From an uncultured Clostridia bacterium (GTDB lineage Bacteria > Bacillota > Clostridia > TANB77 > CAG-508), in assembly GCA_947624655.1 (NCBI GenBank), contig CANQLH010000004.1, positions 18,780 to 82,779 on the forward strand: 64,000 nucleotides of DNA. The letters are read 5' to 3'. Below, piece after piece: positions 10,532-20,574 of this stretch. Position 1 is the first letter of the stretch; each line of letters starts with the position of its first letter. A program made the translations under genes and the position numbers. Under the pieces are notes generated by a model. It saw only the letters and a list, made by a program, of their open reading frames with translations, was not told the DNA's origin and did no database searches.

Positions 10532-12037
10532 TTACATAAGTGGAGCAAATATTCTTAAAACTGCTTGCCACATACTTGTTATAATACCATATTTAGTTTC
10601 TTCAAGAGTTTCCTCATGTGATACTTTGATTGAATTAGTTATATCTTGTTTTATATCTTGTATTACATTCGTATCTTTCATATAAATTCCACATTCAAAA
10701 TGTAAATACAAGCTTCTATAATCCATATTAATTGTTCCAACAGTTGCAACCTCATCATCAGATATGAATACCTTACTATGTACAAATCCTGGTGTGTATG
10801 TATATATTTTTACACCACCTTGTATCAATGTATGAAAATATGACTTGGTTAAATCATATACAAATTTCTTATCTGGTATTCCTGGAACTATAATTCTTAC
10901 ATCTACACCTCTCCTTGCTGCTAGAACTAAGCTGTTAATTACATCTGTATCAATTATTAAATATGGTGTATAAATGTAAACATATTTTTTTGCTTGGTTT
11001 ATAATATTTAAGTATATATCTTCTCCTATAATTTCATCGTCTAATGGACTTTCGCCATAAGGCACAACCAATCCATTTTTCTCATATTGTTTTGTAAATT
11101 CAAATTTATATTTTGTATAATCTTTATCATCATTTCTGAAGGCATTCCATATTTCCAAAAACATTACTGTAAAATTCCAAACAGCTTCTCCCTTAATCAT
11201 AATGCCGTTATCTTTCCAATGACCATGCGGACTATTTACATTTATGTATTCGTCTGAAATATTTATACCTCCTGAAAAAACAGTATGTCCATCTATAATT
11301 GTCATTTTTCTATGGTCTCTATGATTCATAATAATACCTGAGAATGGAGAAAGTTTATTAAATTGAACACACTTTATTCCGTCTTTTTCAAGTTCTTTAG
11401 GAAAATTTGTTGGTAACATTGCAACAGAGCCCATATCATCATACATTACTCTAACGTCAACACCTTGTTTTGCTTTTTCTTTTAAAATATCTACTATTTT
11501 TTGCCACATTTGACCTTTGTTAATAATAAAGTATTCCATAAATATAAATTTTTCTGCTTTTTTTAATTCTTCAAGCATTACAGGAAATACCTCATCTCCT
11601 AATGGATAATACTTTATTTCATTATTTGTAGTTATAGGAAATCCTGCAAATTCACTTATATATCGTAATTGTCCTAAATTTTTTTCTTTTATCTCTCTTT
11701 CTATATTTTTATCTTGTACAAAATATTTTTGCCCATCTTTTATATTCTTGTTGATATTTTTTAATATTTTACTATTATTTCTATTTTTGTTTAGAATGAT
11801 AAATAAAAGTGTTCCTACTATTGGAAATAGCATAATTACAATAATCCATATTAGGTCACTACTTAATCTTTTACTATTTTTTATAATGGCTAATACTATT
11901 AATATACTAATAATTCCATACAAAATCTGGATAATTTGTATATATTCTCCTAATTTTAGATATATAAATAAAGTTAATAATATTTGTAATAATAATCCTA
12001 TTACAACAACGATTCCTCTTTTTACTGCATTTAGCAT
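10532..12037 (-). CDS. cls: Cardiolipin synthase (phospholipase D family)
   Basis: Membrane enzyme joining two phosphatidylglycerol molecules to cardiolipin and glycerol. The 501 residues hold three N-terminal membrane segments (about 8-27, 33-51, 61-83) and two HxK(x)4D catalytic motifs: HRDHRKMTIIDG near residue 240 and HSKVFISDD near 415. Length and motif spacing are typical of Firmicute Cls. Transcribed alone; upstream spacing is small and no terminator was identified. Confidence 0.93.
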   Translation of the reverse strand: MLNAVKRGIVVVIGLLLQILLTLFIYLKLGEYIQIIQILYGIISILIVLAIIKNSKRLSSDLIWIIVIMLFPIVGTLLFIILNKNRNNSKILKNINKNIKDGQKYFVQDKNIEREIKEKNLGQLRYISEFAGFPITTNNEIKYYPLGDEVFPVMLEELKKAEKFIFMEYFIINKGQMWQKIVDILKEKAKQGVDVRVMYDDMGSVAMLPTNFPKELEKDGIKCVQFNKLSPFSGIIMNHRDHRKMTIIDGHTVFSGGINISDEYINVNSPHGHWKDNGIMIKGEAVWNFTVMFLEIWNAFRNDDKDYTKYKFEFTKQYEKNGLVVPYGESPLDDEIIGEDIYLNIINQAKKYVYIYTPYLIIDTDVINSLVLAARRGVDVRIIVPGIPDKKFVYDLTKSYFHTLIQGGVKIYTYTPGFVHSKVFISDDEVATVGTINMDYRSLYLHFECGIYMKDTNVIQDIKQDITNSIKVSHEETLEETKYGIITSMWQAVLRIFAPLM

Positions 12038-12112
12038 CTCTTCTTCTCCTATCGTATTTATTTTTTTACATTAACTTTAGCTTTCGTATCTTTTAATTTT
12101 TTAGAGTATCTA

Positions 12113-13087
12113 TTAATTTTGCATATGGATTTGTTGCCCTTTTATTAAATCATAGCTTATCAAAGCTGTGTCATCTAGGTTTTCTTTATGCATATCTATA
12201 CCGGTAATTTGGCTGTTTTCATAGGTTGTATAATAATATATTCCTCTATCCATATTAGAGCAAGAACTATAAATTGTTATTTCGTATTTATCTCCTCCCA
12301 TATGAACACATCCTCTTTGTTGACAAACTGAGTTTAATATATGGAAAAATTGGCTTATGCTTTCAGATTCTGTACTACCAGAAATCGAGTTCATTTTTGT
12401 GAATGTTGCTTTTACAAATCTTGAAGCGGATGATAAATCTCCTGGTAATCCCATTGCTCCCATCCCTCTACTGTATGCATTTAAGTTTAATTTTTTTGAG
12501 AAATTATTTTCTGGCTGTTCAATAGATAAATTCATATAATTATTTAGATTAAACATGTGTATATCAAAAGTTGGATTATTTGTAAGTACTCCAACTGGGT
12601 TATCATATATCTTCAAGCCATCTTTTACACTTTCAACAGTTATTGATGATTCTTTATCAGAGATAATCCAATGTAATGGAGATGCTGGTAATTGTTCACT
12701 AAAATTAATGTTAGCGATATTTAGTTTCTGCAATAATACTTTTACTTCATCAAGATTTGCACATTGTGATAAAATCCAAGGAATAAATTCAAATGGTGCA
12801 ATATTATCCATTCCCTCTTTTACATCTTTATAATCTGCATTATCTGGAAAATTAAGTCCTGCCATGCCTAATCCCTTTTCATTTGTTGCATCATAATAAA
12901 GAGGATATCCTTCAGCTACATAGGCCATTCCAATAATAGCATAGTGACTATTAATTTCATTTACTTTCCTAAATTTAAACGGATAATTACGAGGCGTAAT
13001 CGTAACTGTTTCTTTATATGAATATTCTAAATCTAAATTTCTTCCAAAGTAATGGTCCTTTGTATTATATGTTACTGCTGTACACAT
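12113..13087 (-). CDS. Choloylglycine hydrolase family (bile salt hydrolase-like)
   Basis: Ntn-hydrolase of 324 residues that likely cleaves an amide bond, with conjugated bile salts or penicillin V as family substrates. The nucleophile Cys2 is exposed by removal of Met1 (MCTAVTY). The other family positions are seen: Arg in YFGRNLD, Asn in GLNFPDNADY, Asn in LTNNPTFDIH and Arg in SSASRFVKATF. Bile salt versus penicillin amidase activity cannot be decided from this alone, but BSH fits a gut host. Start ATG 13087 follows GAAAGGAAGG. The gene stands 18 bp downstream of the DUF308 gene. Confidence 0.88.
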   Translation of the reverse strand: MCTAVTYNTKDHYFGRNLDLEYSYKETVTITPRNYPFKFRKVNEINSHYAIIGMAYVAEGYPLYYDATNEKGLGMAGLNFPDNADYKDVKEGMDNIAPFEFIPWILSQCANLDEVKVLLQKLNIANINFSEQLPASPLHWIISDKESSITVESVKDGLKIYDNPVGVLTNNPTFDIHMFNLNNYMNLSIEQPENNFSKKLNLNAYSRGMGAMGLPGDLSSASRFVKATFTKMNSISGSTESESISQFFHILNSVCQQRGCVHMGGDKYEITIYSSCSNMDRGIYYYTTYENSQITGIDMHKENLDDTALISYDLIKGQQIHMQN

Positions 13088-13104
13088 ATTTTTCCTTCCT
13101 TTCT

Positions 13105-13644
13105 TTAATCTAATAATTTATCTACATATTTTACGAAAATTACACTTTCAATTAAATCAATTATTGAATAAACTAGCATTATTATACCTATTGTTAAAAT
13201 TAGTGTTCCACCTTGCAAAAGCATATATACTCCACCAATTATCATTATAATCGACATAATTAATGATATTTTCCATATATCTATTTGAGCTGTATGTAAT
13301 TTTAACGATAATGTTAATCTCATTAATCCACTATATATTATCCAAATAGCAATCATAATTCTAAACATAGTCCCTATCAATCCACTGCAAAATATTGTAA
13401 CTAGTCCAATAGCAATTGCTATTATTCCATAGAACAAATCATAATTATAAAAATCATATTTTCCTTTTGACAAGAAATAGTCTGCACTCTTAAAAATTCC
13501 TATTACAATAAACATTCCTCCTAAAATATACGAAATTATTTTAACTGCTAAATCTGTTTTCACTATCATGAAAATTCCAATTATTGCAAATATTATAGAT
13601 ACTAATATATCTACCCAACCTGATTTTTTCAAAAAATCTTTCAT
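13105..13644 (-). CDS. DUF308/HdeD-like membrane protein
   Basis: A 179-residue protein with six hydrophobic segments arranged as three pairs, the layout of HdeD/DUF308 proteins. GWVDILVSIIFAIIGIFMI at the start is typical. Function is unknown; the E. coli relative is linked to acid stress. It precedes the choloylglycine hydrolase gene closely and may be co-transcribed. Confidence 0.75.
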   Translation of the reverse strand: MKDFLKKSGWVDILVSIIFAIIGIFMIVKTDLAVKIISYILGGMFIVIGIFKSADYFLSKGKYDFYNYDLFYGIIAIAIGLVTIFCSGLIGTMFRIMIAIWIIYSGLMRLTLSLKLHTAQIDIWKISLIMSIIMIIGGVYMLLQGGTLILTIGIIMLVYSIIDLIESVIFVKYVDKLLD

Positions 13645-13779
13645 TTTATTTTCCTCCCATCTTAATAATAGTTTTTATTATAATAGTATATCAAAAAGAA
13701 AGGTAATTTGTAAAGGAATTTGACGTATAAACCTAAAGCGAAAATTGACTTGTATTATATTGACTATGCAAATTTTTCT

Positions 13780-15369
13780 TTAATCTCCATAACTTATCCC
13801 TTGTCTACTTTTTATTCGATTATTAATTTTCTGTAATTTTTCTAATAAATATGGAGCACTTTCGCTATTTTCTTGAATCCAATATTCAATATCTGATTTT
13901 TCACTATATACATGATTGTTTCTAAAATTTATATGTTTCTTATAATTTTCTGTATCAAAATCACTTGTTGGATTAACTTCACAACTTATTTCACCTTTTT
14001 TATCACGTATTAATTGACAATTGCAAAATTCATTCATTTTTATTTCATAAATATCGTTTTCTTCTTTATCTTTTGATGGTTTAATACTCTTTCCATCAGC
14101 TGTATATACATACATATTTGAATCGTCTGTATAAAATAGATAACAACGCATTTTACTTTCAATTTCCTCTATTTTATAATACGATACCTCCGAAAAATCT
14201 ATCTGAGAATGTTCTTTTAATAAAGCTCCAATCAAAGGATAAGAAAATGAATCATATAATTCTTCACCAGGACATGTGTCCGTTTCTCTAAAATAATCAT
14301 AAATATAAGCATAGTTTTGAGAAAATATATTTAAATATAAAGAATGATTTTTCATATAAAAATCATATAAAGCTATTGCTGTTTGATTTTTATCCTTACC
14401 AAATAATTTTGATATATGATACATATTTGTTAATACATCTAAGCTTATATGTAATTTATCTAATACCTCTTCTATTTTATCTAAATCTACTCCCATTTTT
14501 AATAAATTATCTACATCTTTTCCTATACTGTTGTAATATGGAATAAGCATTGTATTAATACAATCATAATTACCATCACCACATGTTTGAAATATTCGAT
14601 ATTTATTTTCGAATTTTTCTAAAGAACTAACTTCTCCTATTGCCTTTGAATAATTATTAAAAATTATTTTAGCATATCTTGAAATTATATAATTACTGCT
14701 GTCTTTCAAATTTTCCCCATTGCAAAAATTCCATACTTCGTCATCTTTGACAAATAATCCTCTAAAAGCTAACTCTATTTCTTCATAATTCATTCCTTTA
14801 GCATTAATAAAATCTTTAAATTTATATGGCTCATAAAAATAATAATGAAGTATTTCTTCCATTCCGAATATATTTGTCATCCTTCTCATCTGTTCTACAA
14901 TAGTCCTATATCCTGAAATCAAGTCACTTCTATTATTTTCAAATTTTTCATTTCTTATTTGAGTTAAATACTCAGTCATAGCTTCATTTAAGCCCTTTCC
15001 GTAGCCATACTTTAAATATGAAAATCCCATCATAAGTTCTGTTCCATTTTCATCTCTAACTGATGTTATAGAATGTAACATTTCGTGAAAAAGAAGATAT
15101 TTTACATATCTTTCATTTTGAATAACATCTTCCCTTAAATATATTCTCCCATCTTCTCCATATCTTCCATCTAATTCCCTATTGTCAAATTTTTCTACTA
15201 TTTTAATACTACCAAAGATATTTTTTTTAATTCTTTCTATTACTTGCTCAGCAGGCATTATATCACTAAAACATTCTTGAAATTCTACTACAAAATTCGT
15301 GAACATTTTTATTGTATATTCATCATCAAATTTTTTCTTTAATTCTTCTTTAATTTCTTGTTCTTTCAT
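13780..15369 (-). CDS. Unknown protein with HExxH zinc-protease motif
   Basis: A soluble protein of 529 residues with FHEMLHSITS near residue 95, matching the HExxH zinc-binding helix of metallopeptidases, and a Glu-rich region after it. It is followed by a long helical middle part and a Cys-containing C-terminal region. I do not recognise the family. ATG at 15369 is preceded by GGGAG; an in-frame ATG at 15381 lacks one. No signal peptide. It is transcribed alone and diverges from the gene at 15569. Confidence 0.6.
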   Translation of the reverse strand: MKEQEIKEELKKKFDDEYTIKMFTNFVVEFQECFSDIMPAEQVIERIKKNIFGSIKIVEKFDNRELDGRYGEDGRIYLREDVIQNERYVKYLLFHEMLHSITSVRDENGTELMMGFSYLKYGYGKGLNEAMTEYLTQIRNEKFENNRSDLISGYRTIVEQMRRMTNIFGMEEILHYYFYEPYKFKDFINAKGMNYEEIELAFRGLFVKDDEVWNFCNGENLKDSSNYIISRYAKIIFNNYSKAIGEVSSLEKFENKYRIFQTCGDGNYDCINTMLIPYYNSIGKDVDNLLKMGVDLDKIEEVLDKLHISLDVLTNMYHISKLFGKDKNQTAIALYDFYMKNHSLYLNIFSQNYAYIYDYFRETDTCPGEELYDSFSYPLIGALLKEHSQIDFSEVSYYKIEEIESKMRCYLFYTDDSNMYVYTADGKSIKPSKDKEENDIYEIKMNEFCNCQLIRDKKGEISCEVNPTSDFDTENYKKHINFRNNHVYSEKSDIEYWIQENSESAPYLLEKLQKINNRIKSRQGISYGD

Positions 15370-15568
15370 AAATACTCCCAATGTTTTTTTTTACATTATT
15401 ATCTTAACATAACTTTTTATACTTTACAAGAGTTAAATAAAATATATGCAAAAATTTGTTTTGCCAAGTAAAAAAATTTAAGTCATAAAAGTTAATATTC
15501 TTGTCTTTTTCAAAGTAAAATGATATACTCTGGATAAAGATAAAGAAAAATTGTGGAGAATTAAAAAT

Positions 15569-16337
15569 ATGAAATGTAAAAAAATAAATATTTTATTTAT
15601 AATTTTAATAATAATTATTATCTTGACAACAATTTTAATAACTTTAAATTACGATAAAATAAAAAAAAGATTAACAGAAGAATATATAACTTATATAGCT
15701 GTTATTGTAAAAGTTGATAATAATAACTTATTGTGCTATATTGAAGAAAGCGATAGGACAATATCTATTATAACCTCTGACACAACAAAAGATAAATATA
15801 CACAAGGTCAAGAAATAAAAATTTATTTTGATAATCAACTTGGTTACATTACAGACGGAGATATGCCCCAAAAAATAAAAATTATAAAACAGGAAAGTAA
15901 TATTGATATTCCTGATGATGTAATAAGAAATTGTTATAATTCATTTAAAGACGTTACAGTTACGGTAGAGCCACTTGGAAAAAGTGGGATTACGCTTACT
16001 ATAGTAGATAATAATTATTATCCATATGATTACGAATATTTAGATAATTCAAGTATTTATACAATAATGAAAAAGGTAGAAAATTCATACAGGTATATTA
16101 AAAAAGAAAATACTATAGTCAATAATATGCAAGAAATTTCTTTAGTAGATGATGGTACAGTTTTTAAAACAATATTTGATTGGAGTCAAATATATGGTGA
16201 GTTAGAAAAGCGGTGAATATAAATTTGGAATTGAACAGACTACAATTATGCCTCATATTATTGTAGAATTTACAATAGATGAAAACAAAAATATAATTTG
16301 CAAGCAACCAATTTTTAAAAGGTCAATTGGTCTTTAA
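15569..16337 (+). CDS. Membrane-anchored protein, recoded at a CGG-TGA junction
   Basis: Paralogue of the next gene. An N-terminal membrane anchor (about 8-30) is followed by an external domain. The first frame ends Glu-Lys-CGG-TGA (C at 16211). Skipping the C reads GGT GAA TAT and adds 41 residues to a TAA at 16337, giving 255 residues. The extension GEYKFGIEQTT..DENKNIICKQPIFK aligns with the extension of the next gene (GNYK..DENGNISYTEPIIK), so it is conserved coding sequence. Ordinary stop readthrough is excluded because the original frame meets another stop two codons later. The start ATG at 15569 is preceded by GGAG. Function unknown. Confidence 0.75.
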
Positions 16338-16377
16338 TAATTTATTTGATTTGTAATAGAGAAAGGAATTTATAATA

Positions 16378-17152
16378 ATGAATAAAAAAATTGGGTTTTT
16401 GGGAATTTTATTTAGCATTATTATATTATGTATTGCCGTATTTTTAGAATATAATATTATTAGTAACGTACTAGGAAATAAAATGGAAAATGAAACGAAA
16501 GCTATTGTTGTTAGAGTAGAAAAAGATGGTTTAGATGTTGTATACGATGATAAAATATATATGAGGTCTGGTATTCGTACAGGATACTACACGGATTTTG
16601 TAAGCTTCTCAGATGAAGGAAATATTGGCTTTAAACGAGGTCAAGAAATTTTAGTAAAATATAGTGGTGCAGTACCAAGAAATACTCCAGGCAATAGAGT
16701 TAATAAAATTAAAATTTTAAACCAAAATAGTTTAAACAAAATTCCTATGCAAATTTTAAGAAAATATTATTATTCTGAAGATAATGTTTCAGTTAAGATT
16801 AATGAATTTACAAAAACAGGAATAAATTATTGCATTATAGATAATAACGAATTTCCTTATAACTATGGCAATGGCCTTACATACAAAATATTAAAAAATA
16901 AAAATGAAGAATATTATATTGAAAAGAAAATTTCAGATACTTCTTGGAGAGATACAATAGTTTCTTCTAAAGAAGTTAACAATAATATTTTTGAAAAAAC
17001 TTATAACTGGGAAAATTTATATGGTAAGTTAGATAAGCGGTAATTATAAATTACTAATATTTACAAAATTTCTTATAAAAGTAGATTTCTCCGTTGATGA
17101 GAATGGAAATATATCATATACCGAACCAATAATTAAATGGATACAAAACTAG
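16378..17152 (+). CDS. Membrane-anchored protein, recoded at a CGG-TAA junction
   Basis: Second member of the pair. A membrane anchor (about 5-27) is followed by an external domain with GQEILVKY and NWENLYGKLDK motifs, the latter matching DWSQIYGELEK in the first gene. The frame ends Asp-Lys-CGG-TAA (C at 17038). Skipping the C adds 37 residues up to TAG at 17152, for 257 residues in total. The two genes differ at most third positions and many residues yet keep CGG followed by stop at the same alignment position, which argues against sequencing error. Start ATG 16378 follows AAAGGA. Confidence 0.75.
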
Positions 17153-17154
17153 GA

Positions 17155-17208
17155 CTTGTTTCTTCTACATAGGCAATAAAAATAGCCATTCTGCTTTGTC
17201 CGAACGAA
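17155..17208 (+). pseudogene. Remnant of a small-peptide locus
   Basis: About 50 bp match the end of the peptide gene and the terminator of locus 2 (19490-19545): the codons for the last residues, the stop codon, and the left arm and loop of the hairpin. The promoter, start and right arm are missing. It is a decayed copy of the locus family. Confidence 0.65.
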
Positions 17209-17231
17209 TAAAGACATCTCGAAATTTCACT

Positions 17232-18191
17232 TTACGGTAACAATTGGTTAATTATCATATGAGCTAATTCAAATAAAAAATTAAATTTCTCATATTCTTT
17301 CCATAACTCTTGATACATGGATTCTCTATCTTCATATAATATGACATTGGTTCCTGGCACGTAAGTATTTGGAAGCGTTAAATAAATATAATTTTTCTTG
17401 ATTGTTAACTCACAATTTCTACTTGGATTCACCATATTACGGTATTCTAATAATTTTTGCATAATTTTGTCTGAAAGAACTCTTTCTGTAAAATTCTCAT
17501 CAGAAGTATATATGTCAAATTGCTCTTCTAAGTTATGTATTTTCATTTTATATTTTTTTAATTTTAATTCTTTTTTTATTTCACTCATATTCTTGAATAA
17601 AATATTTTCTTTATTCTTTAAATATAAATAATTATTAAATGATTTTGGTAATTCAATTTCCATTAGCATTCCTTTAAAAATTATATGCTCAACATAGTGA
17701 TCATTAGAATTATACTTGTAATTACTTGCTTTTACATTTGCTATTTTGAATGTACAATGATTTATAGTTCCATTTATCAAATTACTGGAATGATATTCAT
17801 CAAAATTCCTTATTTCTATTCCTTGAAAAACTTCTCTAAGAATTCCAAGCTTGGGCATGTAAAAATAAGGCTCATCATAAAATAATTTCATTAGTGGTTT
17901 TATAATATTATTTTGATAGATTTCATTATATGGTTCCTTTTCTTCTTTTTTATTATTTAAAATTTTTTTTATTGTAATAAGGCATACTGTCACTGCTAAT
18001 AATGCTACAATGTTACCAATCACATTCTCAAATAGTGAAGCCATAACTGCTATATATCCAGAAACCACAATAGTAATTGCTGAACCTGTATTTTTTTTAC
18101 TTGTAATTCTAACTGTTTCCCTAGCTTGTTTCAAAGCCTCTTCATTTTGTTCTATCAATTTATCATAAACACTTTTAAATTCTTCTTTCAT
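17232..18191 (-). CDS. Unknown protein with two TM segments
   Basis: A 319-residue protein. The N-terminal 35 residues are helical and charged, then come two hydrophobic segments (about 38-60 and 62-80), then a long soluble C-terminal domain rich in Tyr, Asn and Lys. The family is not recognised. ATG at 18191 has AAAGGTG at proper spacing. The 3' end lies just beyond the peptide-locus remnant. No CGG in frame. Confidence 0.65.
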   Translation of the reverse strand: MKEEFKSVYDKLIEQNEEALKQARETVRITSKKNTGSAITIVVSGYIAVMASLFENVIGNIVALLAVTVCLITIKKILNNKKEEKEPYNEIYQNNIIKPLMKLFYDEPYFYMPKLGILREVFQGIEIRNFDEYHSSNLINGTINHCTFKIANVKASNYKYNSNDHYVEHIIFKGMLMEIELPKSFNNYLYLKNKENILFKNMSEIKKELKLKKYKMKIHNLEEQFDIYTSDENFTERVLSDKIMQKLLEYRNMVNPSRNCELTIKKNYIYLTLPNTYVPGTNVILYEDRESMYQELWKEYEKFNFLFELAHMIINQLLP

Positions 18192-18354
18192 TGTATTCAC
18201 CTTTATTTTCGTTATATTTAATAAGAAAAGTATACATTCAATCTTTATCTAATAGTTTTATTTTCGAACGCATATTTTCAAATTTTATCTATTTCAAACT
18301 TGCTCCTTATTTTACAAAAATACGTTCTTATTATTTAAAATTTTTTCGTCATTT

Positions 18355-19122
18355 TCATTTATCATATCTTTTCATTTTAATATTCTCAGCCTTTTCTATA
18401 AAATTTGCAACACCATCATTATAGCAACTTCCTATTATAGATGTAGCTTTATTTTTAACTATTTCTACACTATTTTCAACTGCATAAAATTCATCTGCAA
18501 CCTCTGCAAGTGGCAAATCGTTTTCACTATCCCCAAAGGCTATTACTTTATCAAATCCATATTGTTTTTTAAATTCTCTCAATCTGCTCGCTTTTGAAAC
18601 ATTTTCTAAAACTATATCACAAAAGCATTCTCCATTTGAATAAACCTTCTTATGTATAAAGAAATTTATTCCATGTACTTTATTTAAAATATTTGAAAGT
18701 TCTTCTTTTCTTTCTTCTGCAAAAAGTAAATTAATAGCTAATACTTTTGAACTTTTATTCCAATTTGATATTGAAAAGCGACTCACTTTATCATCTATAA
18801 TTGTTTGTATTTCAAATGTTTTAGTTTTAAAGTCGCCCAGTTTTTCCATTAATTCTAAAACCGTTTCATTTGGTATAGGTTTTGCATTTACATATTCTTT
18901 TTTATCAAAATCATAATTGAGTGTTCCATTGAGTACCATAACAGGTAATTTAAAATGAATATCTTTTAAAATTGTTCTAATAGAATCTCCTCTTCCTGTT
19001 GAAACTGTAAAGTTAATTCCTTTGTCTATTAAATTATTCAGCTTTTCTATTGTAGATAAGTTAAGTTCCTGTTTCATATTAAGTAATGTTCCATCCAAAT
19101 CTGATACATATAATACCTTCAT
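18355..19122 (-). CDS. HAD hydrolase, Cof/SupH type
   Basis: Sugar- or cofactor-phosphate phosphatase of the Cof subfamily. Motif I VSDLDGTLL begins at residue 5, motif II is TVSTGRGDS, then the alpha-beta cap, and motif IV is AFGDSENDLPLAEVADEFYAVENS near the end. The start at 19122 follows AAGGAG; an upstream ATG at 19149 would include that site in the coding sequence. Typical length (255 aa). Substrate unknown. Confidence 0.88.
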   Translation of the reverse strand: MKVLYVSDLDGTLLNMKQELNLSTIEKLNNLIDKGINFTVSTGRGDSIRTILKDIHFKLPVMVLNGTLNYDFDKKEYVNAKPIPNETVLELMEKLGDFKTKTFEIQTIIDDKVSRFSISNWNKSSKVLAINLLFAEERKEELSNILNKVHGINFFIHKKVYSNGECFCDIVLENVSKASRLREFKKQYGFDKVIAFGDSENDLPLAEVADEFYAVENSVEIVKNKATSIIGSCYNDGVANFIEKAENIKMKRYDK

Positions 19123-19264
19123 CTTTCGATATACTCCTTTTTGACTCATCAGCGCTCCTCACGCTTGATATAAAAATCAATCAATTTATTAAAATATATC
19201 ATATTTTTTATAAATTGCAATAGCAAAATATAAAATAATTTTCTCAAAAATTTGTTTTGTTCGC

Positions 19265-19293
19265 TTGTATTTTAGTTAAACTTGTAGTATAGT
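19265..19293 (+). promoter_or_regulatory. Promoter of peptide locus 2
   Basis: TTGTAT (19265-19270) and TATAGT (19288-19293) with a 17-bp spacer, upstream of the small peptide gene at 19405. Confidence 0.5.
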
Positions 19294-19404
19294 GTTAAAT
19301 GAAATGAGAATAAGCGGAGTGTGTTGCCCCTTTTTACTCTTTGATGTTGCAAACTACTCCACAGCTGTTTAGCTTGTGAGACTGACTATGAGGGGGTGGT
19401 TAAC

Positions 19405-19518
19405 GTGGAAAATGCTTTATTATTAATAACTTACCTATTGTTCTATGGAATGATAGGAATAACACTTATAAACCTTGCCTTGTTAATCATCATTTGTTTC
19501 TTACTACATAGGCAATAA
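19405..19518 (+). CDS. Small hydrophobic peptide, putative type I toxin (locus 2)
   Basis: A 37-residue peptide that is almost entirely hydrophobic (residues 4-34) and ends HRQ. It starts with GTG at 19405 after GAGGGGGTGG. It shares with locus 3 the pattern I-N-(L/V)-A-L-L followed by a second hydrophobic run. The leader (19311-19345) and the region after the terminator (19566-19596) are inverted copies, so the mRNA ends could fold back on each other as in hok-type messages. See locus 1 for the overall interpretation. Confidence 0.6.
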   Translation: MENALLLITYLLFYGMIGITLINLALLIIICFLLHRQ

Positions 19519-19597
19519 AAATAGCCATTCTGCTTTGTCCGAACGAATGACTATTTATCTATAACTGGGCAACCACTTTCGTGGATTCTCATTTCTT
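19515..19597 (-). ncRNA. Putative antisense RNA of peptide locus 2
   Basis: Minus-strand TTGACA (19632-19627) and TATAAT (19609-19604), spacer 17 bp, predict a transcript from about 19597 toward the hairpin at 19518-19556. Confidence 0.55.
19518..19556. terminator. Bidirectional terminator of peptide locus 2
   Basis: Hairpin with arms AAATAGCCATTC and GAATGACTATTT and a loop beginning TGCT, as in the locus 3 hairpin. A/T runs lie on both sides. Confidence 0.6.
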
Positions 19598-19679
19598 ATT
19601 TTTATTATACACACTTTTGATATATTTGTCAAATTTACCTTGCTCAAATTATCATTATTATTTTTTAATAATAATACTA

Positions 19680-20357
19680 CTATAATTGTTCCATTATTCC
19701 ATATAATCCTGTCAAATCGGTAATTACTGCATCGGCTACATTCTTTTCTTCTTCTGTATACTTGTCTTTTCTATCTAGTAACACAGAATATATACCTACA
19801 CTTTGAGGTCCTTTTACATCTTCTAACAATGAATCTCCAACAAATACAACTTCTTCTGCTTTTAATTTTATATCATCTAAAATCTTGGTATAAAACGCTT
19901 TATGAGGTTTGTATTCTTTTAGGCTTTCAGATGTATAAATTCCATCAACTTTCATATTATTATTTTTTATATTTGTCATTAGAGGATTAGTATCTGTTGT
20001 TGAACCTATATAAATTTTATACTTTTTAGATAATTTATTTAAAACTTCATTCGTTTCATCAAAAGCTTTTCTTTTATCTAATGTATCTAACATTATTTTT
20101 ACATCTTCTTTATAATTGCCTTTTAGATTATAAAATTCATATAACATCCTTAAATCATTTTCAAATACAACTTCTTCTGTTACAAATTCTGTCATTTCAT
20201 TCATTTGTTGTTTGTGAAATTCTTTCCATTTTTTATAAAATACTTTTGGTTCCATATCTACATTAATTTTTTTTAGAATTTCTCCTGCTGCTGTAACTGA
20301 CCCATTTCCTGTTGAAATTAGAGTCCCATACACATCAAAAATAATTGCTTTTTTCAT
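19680..20357 (-). CDS. HAD hydrolase (haloacid dehalogenase-like, subfamily IA)
   Basis: A 225-residue phosphatase-like protein: motif I IIFDVYGTLIST, motif II GSTTDTNP, lysine in YKPHKAFY, and motif IV VGDSLLEDVKGPQSVG. It lacks the second Asp in motif I (DVYGT in place of DxDxT), which is the pattern of L-2-haloacid dehalogenases and some relatives. Start ATG 20357 follows GAAAGATG. It is the last chromosomal gene before the mobile element. Confidence 0.8.
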   Translation of the reverse strand: MKKAIIFDVYGTLISTGNGSVTAAGEILKKINVDMEPKVFYKKWKEFHKQQMNEMTEFVTEEVVFENDLRMLYEFYNLKGNYKEDVKIMLDTLDKRKAFDETNEVLNKLSKKYKIYIGSTTDTNPLMTNIKNNNMKVDGIYTSESLKEYKPHKAFYTKILDDIKLKAEEVVFVGDSLLEDVKGPQSVGIYSVLLDRKDKYTEEEKNVADAVITDLTGLYGIMEQL

Positions 20358-20486
20358 CTTTCAATTTCTCCACAATAATACATATATTCTATCTTTACTT
20401 ATCTTACTATTACTTTTTATGCAAATTATATCATTGTTTTTTAGAACAGTCAATTTAACGTGCCTAATATTCTTTGGCAATTCGTC

Positions 20487-20516
20487 AAAAAAAATCCCAA
20501 CCCATAAGAGTTGGAA
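20487..20516 (-). terminator. Terminator downstream of split tRNA-Leu
   Basis: On the minus strand CCAAC and GTTGG arms are followed by GATTTTTTTT, placed to end the original tRNA-Leu(CAA) transcript. Confidence 0.5.
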
Positions 20517-20574
20517 TTAAGATTTTGCGTTTCTATCGAATTTTACTTTCAAAAAGTTCGACTAAACTCTGTTT

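Noticed and set aside
16211..17040. Selenocysteine or stop-codon readthrough at the TGA and TAA after CGG
   Set aside because: The conserved extensions are in the +1 frame, and the zero frame meets another stop within a few codons.
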